In this document: positions 18,301 through 26,630 of the stretch, in pieces
How positions within the stretch are numbered: position 1 is the stretch's first letter
Layout: each line of letters starts with the position of its first letter
Source: Lentzea nigeriaca
GTDB taxonomy: Bacteria; Actinomycetota; Actinomycetes; Mycobacteriales; Pseudonocardiaceae
Direction: 5' to 3'
Assembly: GCF_016907955.1 (NCBI RefSeq)
Contig: NZ_JAFBCX010000006.1
Span: 496,001 to 560,000, forward strand
DNA: 64,000 nucleotides
The notes under the pieces: generated by a model
Seen by the model: only the letters and a program-made list of their open reading frames with translations
Told to the model about the DNA's origin: nothing
Databases searched by the model: none
Translations under genes and position numbers: made by a program

Positions 18301-21300
18301 CGCCGGTGAACGGCATGCGCACCGACTGTCCGGGCCGGTTGATCTTCATCAGCGTGCTCGGCCCGTCGACCACGAGCCGGTTCGCGTCGATCACGCCGGA
18401 CAGCCAGATCTTCCCGGCGCCGAGCTCGTTCGGGCCGAACGTCACACCGAGCTTGAAGGTGCCGGTCCTGCGCGCCTTGAACACCATCGTCGGCCGGTAG
18501 TTGTCGAGATCGGCCTTCCAGGTGTTGGTGTAGCCGTCGGGGTGGGTGACGGTGACGTTGAAGATGTTGTTGGGCATGCTGATGTCGGTGACGCCGACGC
18601 TCAGCCACTCGCCTTCCGTTGCGGTGAAAGGCATCTCGGACCGCTGCTCGGCCACCGAGACGGTGAACGGCACACCGGTGCCGTCCCTGGTCAGCTTGTC
18701 CCCGGTCAGGTCGTGCGAACCGGTGATCCGCACCTTGCCGGCCGCGTTGTCGTCAGGTGCGACGACGATCGTGTAGGTGCCGTTGGCGCCGAACATCGGG
18801 ATGTCCTGGCGCAGCGTGCTTCCCGCCCACAGGTCGAGCGGGTCGCCCATGGTGCGGCGCGCGAAGTCGCCGCCGTGCGGTGTGAACATCCACATCGCCG
18901 AGCGGACCGGGACCGTGTTGTTCTCCAGGTCGAGGTGCACCCGCTCGCCGACCGTGCCGTCGATCAGCACGACCGCGTACTTGCCGGCGGGGATGTCGAG
19001 CTCGAGCGGCGTGCCGAGCTGGACCCGGCCGCCGTAGACGAGCTTGTCGACGACGAACCCGCGCGGCGCGATCAGGAAGTCGGACGTGCTGGTGGCCGTG
19101 CCACCCGGCGTGCGTACCGAGATCTTCCCGGACGAGGCCGCGGCGGGCACCTCGACGACCAGGCCGGCCGGGCTCGCCTGCTTCACCCGTGCCGTGGTCT
19201 GGTGGAACAGCACCACGTTGCGCGCGGGATCCGGGTCGAATCCGGTGCCGGTGATGGTGACGGTGTCGCCGGAGTTGGCGCGGTTCGCCGAGACGGTCGT
19301 GATGGCGGGAGCGGGAATGCCCCTGGTGACCACGAACGGGTTGCGGCTGTCCGCGGTCTTGCCACCGGCGACGACCTTCACCGCGCCCGCGCCGGTGCCC
19401 GCGGGGACGACGACCGTGAGCCGGTTCGCCGAGGCCGCGGTGACCTGCGCGGTGATGCCGTCGAAGGTCACCCTGTTGTCGGCGGGCTGGACGGCGAAGC
19501 CCGTTCCGCTGATCTCGACGGTGCTGCCGATCGGGCCGCGTTGCGGAACCACGGCGAAGATCGACGCCACGTCGGTGCGGTAGCGGTCGGTCGCCTCCAG
19601 GTTCCCGGCCGCGTCGTAGCGGTAGGCGGCTGCCTCACCGGAGTTGTTGGTGACGCCCGCCAACTGCCCTGCGGCGTCGTAGAAGTAGTCACGCGGGCCG
19701 GCGGGCGCGCCGACCGCGAAGACGTACTTCGCCGGCGCCGACAGCACTCCGCTCGACGTGACCTTCGCCCAGACCGTCAGCGTGCGCTGACCGGAGCGGA
19801 CCGGGGTGATGTTGATCGTCGCGGTGCCGGTGCCCGCGGGCACCTCGGACGGCGCGGCGTCGGTGTCGAGCTGGTAGCGGAACGCGTCGGCGGTGACGGA
19901 ACCCTGCGACCGCAACGTGAACGCGCCCTGCTGGCCGAGGCTGCCGTGCAGTTGACCGTCCGCGGGGTAGTCGGTGGACGACACCAGCGGCGTGGACGGC
20001 GTCGGTGCCGCACCGGCGACGACGAACGTGTAGGTCGTAGGCGTGGAAGCACTGCCGGAGCTGCCGAGCGCCCACACGACGAGGGTGTGCGTGCCACCGG
20101 TCGGCGGAGTGATCTTCACCGAGACTTCACCGGTGCCCGGCACGTCGGTGGTCGCGCCGTCGTCCAGCTTCCAGCGGTAGCCGGTGACGGCGATCGTCCC
20201 GGTCGGCCGGAAGGTGAACGTGCCCTCCCGGCCGGCGTCACCGTGCGGCTGCCCGTCGGCCGGATAGTCCACAGAGGACACCAACGGCGCGCCGGGCGCC
20301 GGGAGCTGCGCCACCTCGAACACGTAGTTCGTCGGTGCCGAGACCGCGCCCGTGCTGGTGAACGTCCGCACGGTGAGCGTCTGCGTGCCCGCCGTGACCG
20401 GGGTGATCTTGACCGCCACCTTGCCGGTGCCGGCGACGTCGGACGTCGGGCCGCCGCCCAGCTGCCAGCGGTAGCCCGCGATCGCCATCGATCCGGTCGG
20501 GCGGAAGGTGAACGTCCCCTCCTGGCCGGGCGCGCCGTGCGGGGCGCCACCGCTCGGGTAGTCGAACGAGATCACCTGGGGCGCACCGGGTCCGGCCGGT
20601 GGGTCGGCCACGATGAACGTGTGCGTGGTCGCGGGCGACACGGTGTTCTCCGCACCGAGCGCGCGCACGGTCAGCGTGTGCTGGCCCGGCGTCGCGGGCG
20701 TCGCCCTGATCTGGACCTCGCCCGTGCCGGAGACGTCGGTGGAGCCGCCGTCGTCCAGCTGCCACCGGTACCCGGTGACCGGGACCGAGTTGCCGGGCTT
20801 CAGGGTGAACACGCCTTCCCTGCCGGGCGCGCCGTGCGGCTGTCCGTCGGCCGGGTAGTCGGTGGACGACACCGTGGGCGCGACCGGCGCCTGGACCGGC
20901 TGGGCCACCACGAAGGTGTAGGTGGCCGGGGCGGAGGCGAGACCGCCCGCGGTGAACGAACGCACCGTCAGCGTCCGCGTTCCTGCCGAACCCGGAGTCA
21001 GGTTGACCGAGATCTCACCGGTCGCGGGCTTCTCGGTCGGTTGTGTGTCGGTGTCGAGCTGGTAGACGAACTTCGCGATGGGCACGGCATCGCCGGGCTT
21101 CAGCACGAACGCGCCTGGCCTGCCGGCACCACCGTGCGGCTGACCGTCAGCCGGATAGTCAGGAGAGGACACCAGCGGTACCGCGGGCGGCACCGGTGCC
21201 GGTGTGCCGGGACCGGCGGCGAACAGGCTGGGCCTCGGAACCTCGGCTCCGGCGGCGAAGTGGTCGTGCCACTTCGCACTGGCGCCGAAGCGAGCGCCGT

Positions 21301-24300
21301 CGGAAGCGGCGACGAAGGCGTCCGCCGCGGTGCCACGGGTGAAGCCGACGATGTCGAACTTGCCGTCACCGGTGAAGTCACCGACGCCGGGAAGCTCGTC
21401 ACCGGGCGCGAAACCCGCGTGCCACTGGCGGGACGCGCCGAACGCTGTTCCGGTCGAGTTCGCGACCGTCACCTGGCCGTTCGAGAACGACAGGACGTCG
21501 TCCTTGCCGTCACCGTCGACGTCGCCGACAGCTCCCTTGGCCGCGTCGGGCGCGAAGTTGTCGTGCCACTTCGCAGCAGACCCGAACTGCGTGCCGTCGG
21601 ACAGCGACACGAACACGTCAGCCGCCTCGCCGCCGGTGAAGTAGACGATGTCGTCCTTGTCATCGCCGTTCACGTCGCCGACAGCGGGCATCTCCGTGCC
21701 ATGCGCGAAGGAGCTGTGCCACTTGACCGGGGTCGGCGCGAACTTCGTGCCGTCCGAGAGCGCGACCCACACGGCGCCGTCGGTGCCACGGGTGAAGGCG
21801 GCGATGTCGTCCCTGCCGTCACCGTTGAAGTCGCCGACCAGCGGGATCTCGGCGTCGGACACGAAGTGGTCCTGCCACTTCGCGGCAGTGCCGAACTTCG
21901 TGCCGTCGGACAACGCGACCCAGACACGGGCGTCCGTACCACGGGTGAACGTGGCGACGTCGGCCTTGCCGTCGCCATCGAAGTCACCGGTCAGCGGGAT
22001 CTCGTTCTGCACCGCGAAATGGTCGTGCCACTTCCAGCCGTCCTGGACGAACTTGGTGCCATCGGACAGCGACACGTACACGGCGGCACCGTCGCCGCGG
22101 GTGAACGTGACGACGTCGTCCTTGCCGTCACCGTTGAAGTCGGTCTTGACCTTCTTGTGCCGTGGCGCCTCGGCGACGACGAAGCTGTACGTCGTGGTCG
22201 CGGACGCGATTCCACTCGCGTTCAGCGCGCGGACCGTCAGCGTCCTGGTGCCGGAGGCCGCGGGTGTCAGGTTCACCGAGATCTGGCCGGTGGCGGCCAC
22301 CTCGGTCGGCTGCGCGTCGGAGTCGAGCTGGTAGACGAACTTGGCGATCGGCACCGAGTTGCCGGGCGTCAGCACGAACGCGCCGGGCTTTCCGGCACCG
22401 CCGTGCGGCTGACCGTCGGCCGGATAGTCGGGAGAGGACACCAGCGGCGCGGCGGGCGGCGCGGGCGGCGAACCGAGGTAGGACACGGCGAGGGTGGGAC
22501 GCAGCATCGGTTCCGCGGCCTCGTCGGACAGGAACAGCACGCGCTGCTGCGCACCGGCCTCGTCGCGGAGCTTGACCTCGAAACCGTTGTTGGAGGACGG
22601 GGTGTCGACCCAGCCCTGGACCATGGCGGCGTTTTCCCAGATGTGCCAGGTCGGCCTGTCGGTCACGCCGGAGATGAAGTCGGCTCTCGCCGCGATGTCA
22701 CCACCCGGCGTGGTCCACGCCGTCGTGGTGGACGCCCTGTTCCAGGTGGCCTGGTTCTCCACGAACGGCCTGGTGAGCGGGTGCCCGTCGAAGGTCGCAC
22801 CCGTTCCGTTGGAGTAGAGCGCCCACAGCGACAGGTCGGCGTCGGTGATCGTGGTGCCCGGCGGGATCGCGTTGAGGCCGTCGAACTTCACCAACGCGCG
22901 CGTTTTCCCATAGGTGGCGCCGTTGTTGCCGACCTGCAGCCACGGCGAGCCGGCGAGCACGTCGAGGTTCGCGTTCGGCTGGAGGGCCGAGAGCGTGGTG
23001 TCGGCGCCACCGCGGAAGATCTGCCGCACCTGGCCGGCCTTGGGCGTGCGGGTCTGCTGCGTGGCACTCGGGATGAGCTGGCCGTCGCGGGTCTTCGCGA
23101 CGATCATGTAGTAGTAGAGGTTCCAGTCGAGGTCACCGGCGGAGTCCGGGGTCGGTGTCGCCGTGGTGTCCACGAACCGGGTCGCCTGCGGGGCCACCGA
23201 AGTGACCAAAGTGGACGCTGACGGCGTGTACACCTGCGAGATCGACCGGTGCACCTGGTACTCGACGAGGTCGGTGCCCGCGTAGGGAGTCCACGCCAGC
23301 TCGGCGCCGTTGGCGTAGGTCTTGGTGATCGGCTGCAGCACGGCACCGGCGCTGCCGTAGGTAAGGATCAGCTTCGGGAAAGTCGCGGTGTCACCGTTGA
23401 AGGCGAACTCCGCGGCGTGGTGGATCGCGCCACCGCGGTTGAGCGTCTCGTCGGTCGCCTTGACCATGAAGCCGTGGTTCTGCGCGGAACCGGAGACCCA
23501 GGACTGGGCGATGTTGCGGACGTCCCACTCGTTCCAGACCTGGGTGACGTTGGCGCGCTTGACCGCGGTCGACAGACCGGCTTCTGCGAAGGCCGTGTTC
23601 GAGCTGTTCCAGGTGACCGTGCTCTCGGCCCACGCGGCGGTGACGCGGCGCGCCTCCATGGTGACGTCGTTGGTGCCGACGTGCAGCTCGTTGTCGTAGT
23701 ACATCCGCAGCTTCGCGGAGGTCAGGTTCGTTCCGGCAGGCACCACGGACATGTCGAACTTGACCAGGCTGCGCGCGATGCCGGTGTTGTCGGTGCCGAC
23801 GGACAGCCGGTAGTCGGCGCCGTCGTTGCGGGTGGGGGTGTCCGACCAGATCTGCGCGTCCTGGCCGGAGTTCGACGTCGGCTCGACCGAGATCGTGGGA
23901 TCGATGACCACCGGGTACTTCCGCTCCGGCGCGGCGAGCCACTCCTGGTCCGCGCGGACGGTCACGGTGATCTTCGGCCCGTGCTGCTCGAACGTCTGCG
24001 AAACCTTGTCGCTGTAGGACTTCGCGCTGGAGTCGAACATGAACGGCTTCGGCATCACGTACAGCGGCGGAGCGTCCGCGTTCGCACGGAAGAACGCGAT
24101 CGACCCGTCGGGCTGCGCCTGCGCGACGACACCGGCGAGGTCCAGCGAGAACCGGTAGGTGGCGTCCTTCGGCGGTGCCGCGAGGGTGATCTTCTCCTTG
24201 AGGGAGCCGCGGGTGACCTGGTAGCTGAAGTCCGCTCCGTCCCAGGCACCCCGGTAGGTGACCGAGTCGCGCTCCACCTTCGGGTCGAGTTTCCTGGACT

Positions 24301-24718
24301 CGCCGTCGAGTCCCAGCCCGACCTGCGTGCCGCTGAACGAGAACTTGGCAACCCGGTCGGTCCTGTCGCCGAACGCGCTGACGAACGCGTTGGTGTCGTT
24401 GCCGAACAGGTAGCCGTCACGGGCCTGCTCGCGCACGGTCGTGTCGACCGGCTGCCACTCCCCGCCGGAGTCCTGGAAGTGTTGCGGCGCAGCGGAGATC
24501 TCCGCTTCGAGCTGCCCGTTGGACAGCTCGAACACCCGCATCGACGGTGTGCGCCGCTCGGGCAGCTCCCGCACGCGCTTGGGCGGTCCGGACGCCTGCA
24601 CGTCGCCCTTGCCGTTCAGGGAAGGCAACGAGGAAGGCAGCCCCACGGCCACCAGCACGAACACCAAGGCCAGTGCGAAGAATCTGATGAGCGCGGCAGA
24701 ACGACGTGGCAGGTGCAC
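12392..24718 (-). CDS. Giant secreted RHS polymorphic toxin with Hint and deaminase-fold tip
   Basis: 4108 residues. GTG start after GGGGGGA; signal peptide within ~1-35 (LIRFFALALVFVLVAVG). Order, in approximate residues: two DNRLRE-like domains (275-435, 570-755), one Ig-like module (760-855), six FG-GAP repeats (DGDGKxD, 856-1160), five more Ig-like modules (1180-1670), an isolated YD pair (1680), two IPT/TIG domains (1717-1890), six pre-peptidase-C-like modules (1890-2530), a carboxypeptidase-regulatory-like domain (~2640), DUF6531 (2880), YD repeats (3050-3750), RHS core (ARYYSPVLQRFLSEDPIG, ~3780), Hint (3828-3976) and a 132-residue tip. The Hint has Cys1, TDGHPFW and the terminal VHNC junction, so it should release the tip. 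The tip has HAE (~4047) and paired cysteines (~4073/4077) of zinc deaminases. Likely a contact-dependent antibacterial effector; how it reaches target cells is not shown. Confidence 0.9.
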   Translation of the reverse strand: MHLPRRSAALIRFFALALVFVLVAVGLPSSLPSLNGKGDVQASGPPKRVRELPERRTPSMRVFELSNGQLEAEISAAPQHFQDSGGEWQPVDTTVREQARDGYLFGNDTNAFVSAFGDRTDRVAKFSFSGTQVGLGLDGESRKLDPKVERDSVTYRGAWDGADFSYQVTRGSLKEKITLAAPPKDATYRFSLDLAGVVAQAQPDGSIAFFRANADAPPLYVMPKPFMFDSSAKSYSDKVSQTFEQHGPKITVTVRADQEWLAAPERKYPVVIDPTISVEPTSNSGQDAQIWSDTPTRNDGADYRLSVGTDNTGIARSLVKFDMSVVPAGTNLTSAKLRMYYDNELHVGTNDVTMEARRVTAAWAESTVTWNSSNTAFAEAGLSTAVKRANVTQVWNEWDVRNIAQSWVSGSAQNHGFMVKATDETLNRGGAIHHAAEFAFNGDTATFPKLILTYGSAGAVLQPITKTYANGAELAWTPYAGTDLVEYQVHRSISQVYTPSASTLVTSVAPQATRFVDTTATPTPDSAGDLDWNLYYYMIVAKTRDGQLIPSATQQTRTPKAGQVRQIFRGGADTTLSALQPNANLDVLAGSPWLQVGNNGATYGKTRALVKFDGLNAIPPGTTITDADLSLWALYSNGTGATFDGHPLTRPFVENQATWNRASTTTAWTTPGGDIAARADFISGVTDRPTWHIWENAAMVQGWVDTPSSNNGFEVKLRDEAGAQQRVLFLSDEAAEPMLRPTLAVSYLGSPPAPPAAPLVSSPDYPADGQPHGGAGKPGAFVLTPGNSVPIAKFVYQLDSDAQPTEVAATGQISVNLTPAASGTRTLTVRALNASGIASATTTYSFVVAEAPRHKKVKTDFNGDGKDDVVTFTRGDGAAVYVSLSDGTKFVQDGWKWHDHFAVQNEIPLTGDFDGDGKADVATFTRGTDARVWVALSDGTKFGTAAKWQDHFVSDAEIPLVGDFNGDGRDDIAAFTRGTDGAVWVALSDGTKFAPTPVKWHSSFAHGTEMPAVGDVNGDDKDDIVYFTGGEAADVFVSLSDGTQFGSAAKWHDNFAPDAAKGAVGDVDGDGKDDVLSFSNGQVTVANSTGTAFGASRQWHAGFAPGDELPGVGDFTGDGKFDIVGFTRGTAADAFVAASDGARFGASAKWHDHFAAGAEVPRPSLFAAGPGTPAPVPPAVPLVSSPDYPADGQPHGGAGRPGAFVLKPGDAVPIAKFVYQLDTDTQPTEKPATGEISVNLTPGSAGTRTLTVRSFTAGGLASAPATYTFVVAQPVQAPVAPTVSSTDYPADGQPHGAPGREGVFTLKPGNSVPVTGYRWQLDDGGSTDVSGTGEVQIRATPATPGQHTLTVRALGAENTVSPATTHTFIVADPPAGPGAPQVISFDYPSGGAPHGAPGQEGTFTFRPTGSMAIAGYRWQLGGGPTSDVAGTGKVAVKITPVTAGTQTLTVRTFTSTGAVSAPTNYVFEVAQLPAPGAPLVSSVDYPADGQPHGDAGREGTFTFRPTGTIAVTGYRWKLDDGATTDVPGTGEVSVKITPPTGGTHTLVVWALGSSGSASTPTTYTFVVAGAAPTPSTPLVSSTDYPADGQLHGSLGQQGAFTLRSQGSVTADAFRYQLDTDAAPSEVPAGTGTATINITPVRSGQRTLTVWAKVTSSGVLSAPAKYVFAVGAPAGPRDYFYDAAGQLAGVTNNSGEAAAYRYDAAGNLEATDRYRTDVASIFAVVPQRGPIGSTVEISGTGFAVQPADNRVTFDGITAQVTAASANRLTVVVPAGTGAGAVKVVAGGKTADSRNPFVVTRGIPAPAITTVSANRANSGDTVTITGTGFDPDPARNVVLFHQTTARVKQASPAGLVVEVPAAASSGKISVRTPGGTATSTSDFLIAPRGFVVDKLVYGGRVQLGTPLELDIPAGKYAVVLIDGTVGERVHLDLENNTVPVRSAMWMFTPHGGDFARRTMGDPLDLWAGSTLRQDIPMFGANGTYTIVVAPDDNAAGKVRITGSHDLTGDKLTRDGTGVPFTVSVAEQRSEMPFTATEGEWLSVGVTDISMPNNIFNVTVTHPDGYTNTWKADLDNYRPTMVFKARRTGTFKLGVTFGPNELGAGKIWLSGVIDANRLVVDGPSTLMKINRPGQSVRMPFTGVKDQPLRFAITDNTLRENGRAGQAAGILVEPDDNQVEIRTGTADLKNVPIKKNGEHNLFMSGWQAVGTAKGWLSTKAEAGKAPVNAQTKITFDRPGREVWVDIDGVKDKPLKILIRDKSLPGLMNARLYQPTDNKLIGIPVDNKIDVPALPETGKYRLQLDPTFATTGELTLALSEPFDAGVIPVDGPLLKPRITIPGQTVVARFSGQAGQRLSLGYSSPNIPFVKPTVRKPDGAVLDGYTALSVPFGFDLQALPAAGEYKIELEPLEDSGGPAVGDLEIALSGEVDGGKADIGGAAKTLTFTRIGQNGKVTFDGTANDVLQLDITRTFPHNSGAYYSLIAPDGTISPRHSFMSRDQFKLTALRLTGTYTLVFDPATYGTGTMTVKVSKPATVAAQEMQGERLDPPKPPASPKCVPVEPAPEPFKGSPAPEGSRQPEEPQLPPASKADSCAPAGGASGWQPDSANLNGTDWNTRYDPQPTRDRPLQFAMGFTGVVGKIQSTAGQDLAGVTVSVAGHRPVVTDAKGKFALTGLPDGHVVLRVDGGTATNMPGRRFGSFDIGVDVKGGQVLVLPYTVFLPEIDTAAIVHVPSPTKGETVLTTKSIPGLEVRLPAGTVVRDADGNVATELSLTPIPIDRPPFPLPPTKVPVYFTVQPGGGYLFPEGATIIYPNYTKEAPGTRTQFWNYDPDGKGWHIYGYGTVSPDGKQIVPDASVKFYRLTGAMTAVPGMNPPRIAPRANGARVGDPVDPSTGLLVDETVDMVVDDIAPIEIKRTYQQGDPDIRTFGVGTSFNYGLYPWSPGVIGQFDFQEFDLVQADGSKIHYRRTSPGKDYAGAVFKADPTPTKFDGSVVRWIDSGWDVLLRDGSVMTIGEEAPLQQIRDKYGNTTTLTRATAPPGTDGKVRANGPVTQITSPSGRWVKFTYDTANPPRVRSIEDNIGRRVSYTYDATGHLETVTDIRGGTTRYTWENGLLKTITDAREIRFLLNEYDAKGRVKQQTAADGGLTKFEYVESGDAIVETKVTDARDHVRRFTFNDRGSVLTDTKAFGTSLAQTTTNEYEADGVRLKATTDALQRKTTYVYDANGQVKEKTLLAGTAEARTEKWERNGPHAELTKYTDTYLKDTVYELDPRGAVKSVTDPANRKTLYDTNEKGLVTKVTDPAEKASTVDYAGADVVSRTDPLGKVDRTGFDAIGRPVLTTDPRGASTDTTFDAATQIRSVTDPLGRTVAYEYDGNGNRAKVIDARGGQTVFDYDRMDRVEKVTDPLGKFELAEYDRNGNLAKHTSRRGIVTEHDYDELDRRKESRFGSESTTKFGYDLGDRVKRTEDSVAGVSTIDYDGFDRVKVESTTHGTVSYEYGKTVQDRTMTVAGRAPVRHIYDAVGDLSEVRQGDTAVSTISRDRVGRPERVGAPGGGGVSQTYAYDDAGQIKSITYRSGTTVLGDLTYNYDAAGYPVRTTGSYSRAMLPEQFGLAVYDRANRVSAVGATTISHDPDGNLISDGVTTFSWNARGQLAGEAGPGMTASFDYAADGRRQGRTVNGVTTNYLYDGLNPLQEKVNGAVTATMTSIGTDGFQLRESGGTTRRYLVDGLGSTLGLVDNSGAGASYSYEPFGRTYTAGDDGGNPYQFAGREDDGTGLYYNRARYYSPVLQRFLSEDPIGFDGGSNLYGYVANQPTKLTDPMGTKPTSSRGGCEQNSFTPETKVRMADGSAKPIGDIQLGDKVLATDPSTGLTEERVVTATIVGQGQKSLVDITIDTDDDGKGDSTLTATDGHPFWVPELDEWVKAEDLRPGALLRTSAGTYVQVTAVAQRTATQRVHNLTVDELHTYYVLAGETPVLVHNCGFSDRASEIHAAERDAWYRENVSTVAVIRVQTPRGPVDLIAGSGKGLTPDQLAVPLRPGEMHVPNIPGTHAEQNAFLYANQQGWIPIAGGTSRNVCLGVCAPWIRETGGRMTGNVFPGNGKTTTRQRSFEW
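12395..12790 (-). other. C-terminal deaminase-fold toxin domain of the RHS protein
   Basis: This is the segment released after the Hint VHN/C junction. The motifs follow the deaminase-superfamily toxins of polymorphic systems: a beta-hairpin start (VAVIRVQTPRG), LTPDQ, then HAEQNAFLYANQQGW with the zinc-binding His and catalytic Glu, and NVCLGVCAPWI with the two remaining zinc ligands. The cysteines are separated by three residues rather than the usual two. The substrate (nucleic-acid base or free nucleotide) cannot be told from sequence. Confidence 0.7.
12791..13237 (-). other. Hint (intein-like autoprocessing) domain of the RHS protein
   Basis: About 149 residues between the RHS core and the toxin tip. 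It begins with a cysteine (CEQNSFTPETKVRMADGS), contains the block-B histidine (TATDGHPFWVPE) and ends HTYYVLAGETPVLVHN before a cysteine. These are the features of polymorphic-toxin Hint domains that cleave after the terminal asparagine. It contains no homing endonuclease. Confidence 0.85.
19700..21180 (-). repeat. Five tandem ~95-codon Ig-like modules within the RHS gene
   Basis: Each unit starts with a variant of VSSxDYPADGQPHG, continues through a glycine-rich turn and GxFxFxPG, a YxWQLD or YQLD strand, TGxxxVxITP and RTLTVR, and ends YxFVVA. A sixth unit lies upstream of the FG-GAP repeats (near 22160-22440) and a seventh in the neighbouring subtilisin gene. The near-identical ends suggest duplication and exchange within the locus. 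Confidence 0.8.
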
Positions 24719-24895
24719 TGATCCCCCCAGATCATGCGAGCGCGTGTCAGAACCCCCAGTTGTCGCTGACACTGCGCAGCCCGTGCAGAACAGCACGCTA
24801 GCCACGGTCCACCGGGCGACAACAGGGCCGAACAGCCGATCCTCCGCCGCCGCAGTTGACCACCGTCCGGCTCCGGTTGCGGCAAAATCCGGGCC

Positions 24896-26626
24896 GTGCG
24901 GGTACATGTCTCCTTGTTGGCGGCCGTCGCCGTGGCCGCCTCGCTCATCACGATGAGCTCGAGCGGTCAGCCGACCGCCACGGCCGCCACGAGCGCGGAG
25001 AGCAAGGTCACCGACCCGGTGCCGCTGCTCGAACTCTCGACCGCGGGCGAGGGGGGCACGTTCTGGACGTTGTCCCAGGCGGAGATGCAGTCGGCGGTCG
25101 GCCAGCACGGCATGCGGCTGCGCACCGACGCACGGGTGGGTTACCTGCGCCGCCAGCCCTTCGCCGGTTCCCAGCCGGTCTTCCGGCTGCGCAAACAGGG
25201 TCAGAGCGTCTATCTGCTCACCGCGTCGACGGCCGAACGCGACCAGCTCACCACCGGGACGAATCCGCCGTTCCTCGACGAAGGCGTGGTGGGGCATGCC
25301 TTCGCGTCCCCGCAGCCGGGCACGGAGATCCTCTACCGCGTGCGCAAGGAGGGTCTCGCCAACTCGTGGCGCCCGGTGCTCGCCTCACGGCTGGAGCAGA
25401 TGCGCGCGCTCGGCTGGGACAAGATCGACGGCCCGCTCGGCCACGTGTACCCGCGGTGGATCCGAGCCGGGGCAATCTACTTCGGCACGTTCGACGCTGA
25501 CGGCAACCGGGCCATGATGGACCGCATCGAGCAGTACTACGGCCCGGAAGCCAAGGACGACTGGTGGGGTGGTGTCCGGCACGCCCACGACGGCCACCCC
25601 AAGGCGGTCGGCCACTGGCCCGGTGAGGACTTCTCCCACCTGAAGCCCTCGATCGGCTACTACGACGACTCGAAGCCGGAGACGCTGGAACGCCAGATCA
25701 CCCAGGCGTCCGGCGCCGGCCTCGACCACTTCGCCTTCTACTGGTACTGGAACCCCGGCACCGCCACCGAGCAGTACGCCGCGGGCCTCCGCGCGTTCCT
25801 CGCCGCACGCAACCGCGCCAACCTGAAGTTCACGGTGCTGCCGTGCATCCACCCGTGGAACGGCGGCGCGGGTGGCACGCTGCGCATGCCCTCGGGGCAG
25901 ATCGGCCAGGCAGCCGACCTCCTCGTGAACGACTACCTCAGCCAGCCGAACATCCTGCGCGCCAACGACGGCCGCCCGCTGCTGGAGCTGTGCGACGTGC
26001 GCGGCATCGGCAAACCCGACGGCGGTCCCGCGGACAACACGATCAACGCCGAGGCGGTCCGCCAGTTCTCCGACGCGATCAGGGACCGGGCCCGCACGAG
26101 GCTCGGCGAGGAAGTCATGATCGTGCTGACCACCGACAACGGAATCCCCAAGCCGGAACTGGGCCTCAACGGGAGCTACTGCCCCGGCCGGTGGGACTAC
26201 GCCACCGGCTCGTACGAGAACTACGTGACCGCGGAACGCCGTTGGTTCGCGACCATCCCGGACAACCTGATCCGGTGCGCCACCTCGGACTTCGACGAAC
26301 GCCCGCGCATCGGCATCAGCATCGCCGACCCGGTGCGAGCGGAGGACAGTCCCGAGGAGGCCAAGCGCAAGCTGCACAACAGCTTCAGGTGGTACGAGGA
26401 TCAGTCTCCGGCCGCCTACACCAGGCTGCTCGGTGACGTCAGGGCCGACATCGACGCCTCCACCCGGCCATCCACTGTGGACAACCTCGTGCTGCTCTAC
26501 GCCTGGAACGAATGGCACGAAGGCGGCGTGATCGAACCGAACGAACGCGACGGCTGCGCGTACCTCGACGCCGTCCGCGCCGAGCTGCGGCTCCGCAACG
26601 GCACCGGGTGCGTGCCCGTGCCGTGA
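24896..26626 (+). CDS. Secreted GH99-like / WbsX-type protein with DUF5648-like N-terminus
   Basis: 576 residues with a signal peptide (~1-32). Residues ~45-190 resemble the DUF5648 beta repeats (GHAFASPQPGTEILYRV). The rest matches the glycoside-hydrolase-99-like TIM barrel found in WbsX-type proteins: GYYDDSKPETLERQI, GLDHFAFYWYWNPG and the hallmark YAWNEWHEGGVIEP with its paired acidic residues. The likely role is binding or cleaving a polysaccharide outside the cell. It is divergent from the RHS gene with 177 bp between start codons, so the two could share a promoter region. It ends 4 bp before the convergent tetR stop. The GTG start lacks a strong ribosome-binding site. Confidence 0.8.
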   Translation: MRVHVSLLAAVAVAASLITMSSSGQPTATAATSAESKVTDPVPLLELSTAGEGGTFWTLSQAEMQSAVGQHGMRLRTDARVGYLRRQPFAGSQPVFRLRKQGQSVYLLTASTAERDQLTTGTNPPFLDEGVVGHAFASPQPGTEILYRVRKEGLANSWRPVLASRLEQMRALGWDKIDGPLGHVYPRWIRAGAIYFGTFDADGNRAMMDRIEQYYGPEAKDDWWGGVRHAHDGHPKAVGHWPGEDFSHLKPSIGYYDDSKPETLERQITQASGAGLDHFAFYWYWNPGTATEQYAAGLRAFLAARNRANLKFTVLPCIHPWNGGAGGTLRMPSGQIGQAADLLVNDYLSQPNILRANDGRPLLELCDVRGIGKPDGGPADNTINAEAVRQFSDAIRDRARTRLGEEVMIVLTTDNGIPKPELGLNGSYCPGRWDYATGSYENYVTAERRWFATIPDNLIRCATSDFDERPRIGISIADPVRAEDSPEEAKRKLHNSFRWYEDQSPAAYTRLLGDVRADIDASTRPSTVDNLVLLYAWNEWHEGGVIEPNERDGCAYLDAVRAELRLRNGTGCVPVP

Positions 26627-26630
26627 GCCG

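Noticed and set aside
13775..23221. A 3148-codon open frame on the plus strand, antisense to the RHS gene
   Set aside because: Its translation is Arg/Val/Gly/Asp-rich without domains and follows from third-position GC bias of the repeated RHS coding sequence on the other strand. The minus-strand frame has recognisable domains throughout.
26476..26484. TGTGGACAA, the reverse complement of a perfect DnaA box, with near matches at 7356, 9507, 28054 and 63122
   Set aside because: The sites are scattered singly, mostly in coding DNA, without an AT-rich unwinding region or dnaA/dnaN genes. TGTGGACA-like octamers seem to be simply frequent here, so no origin is called.
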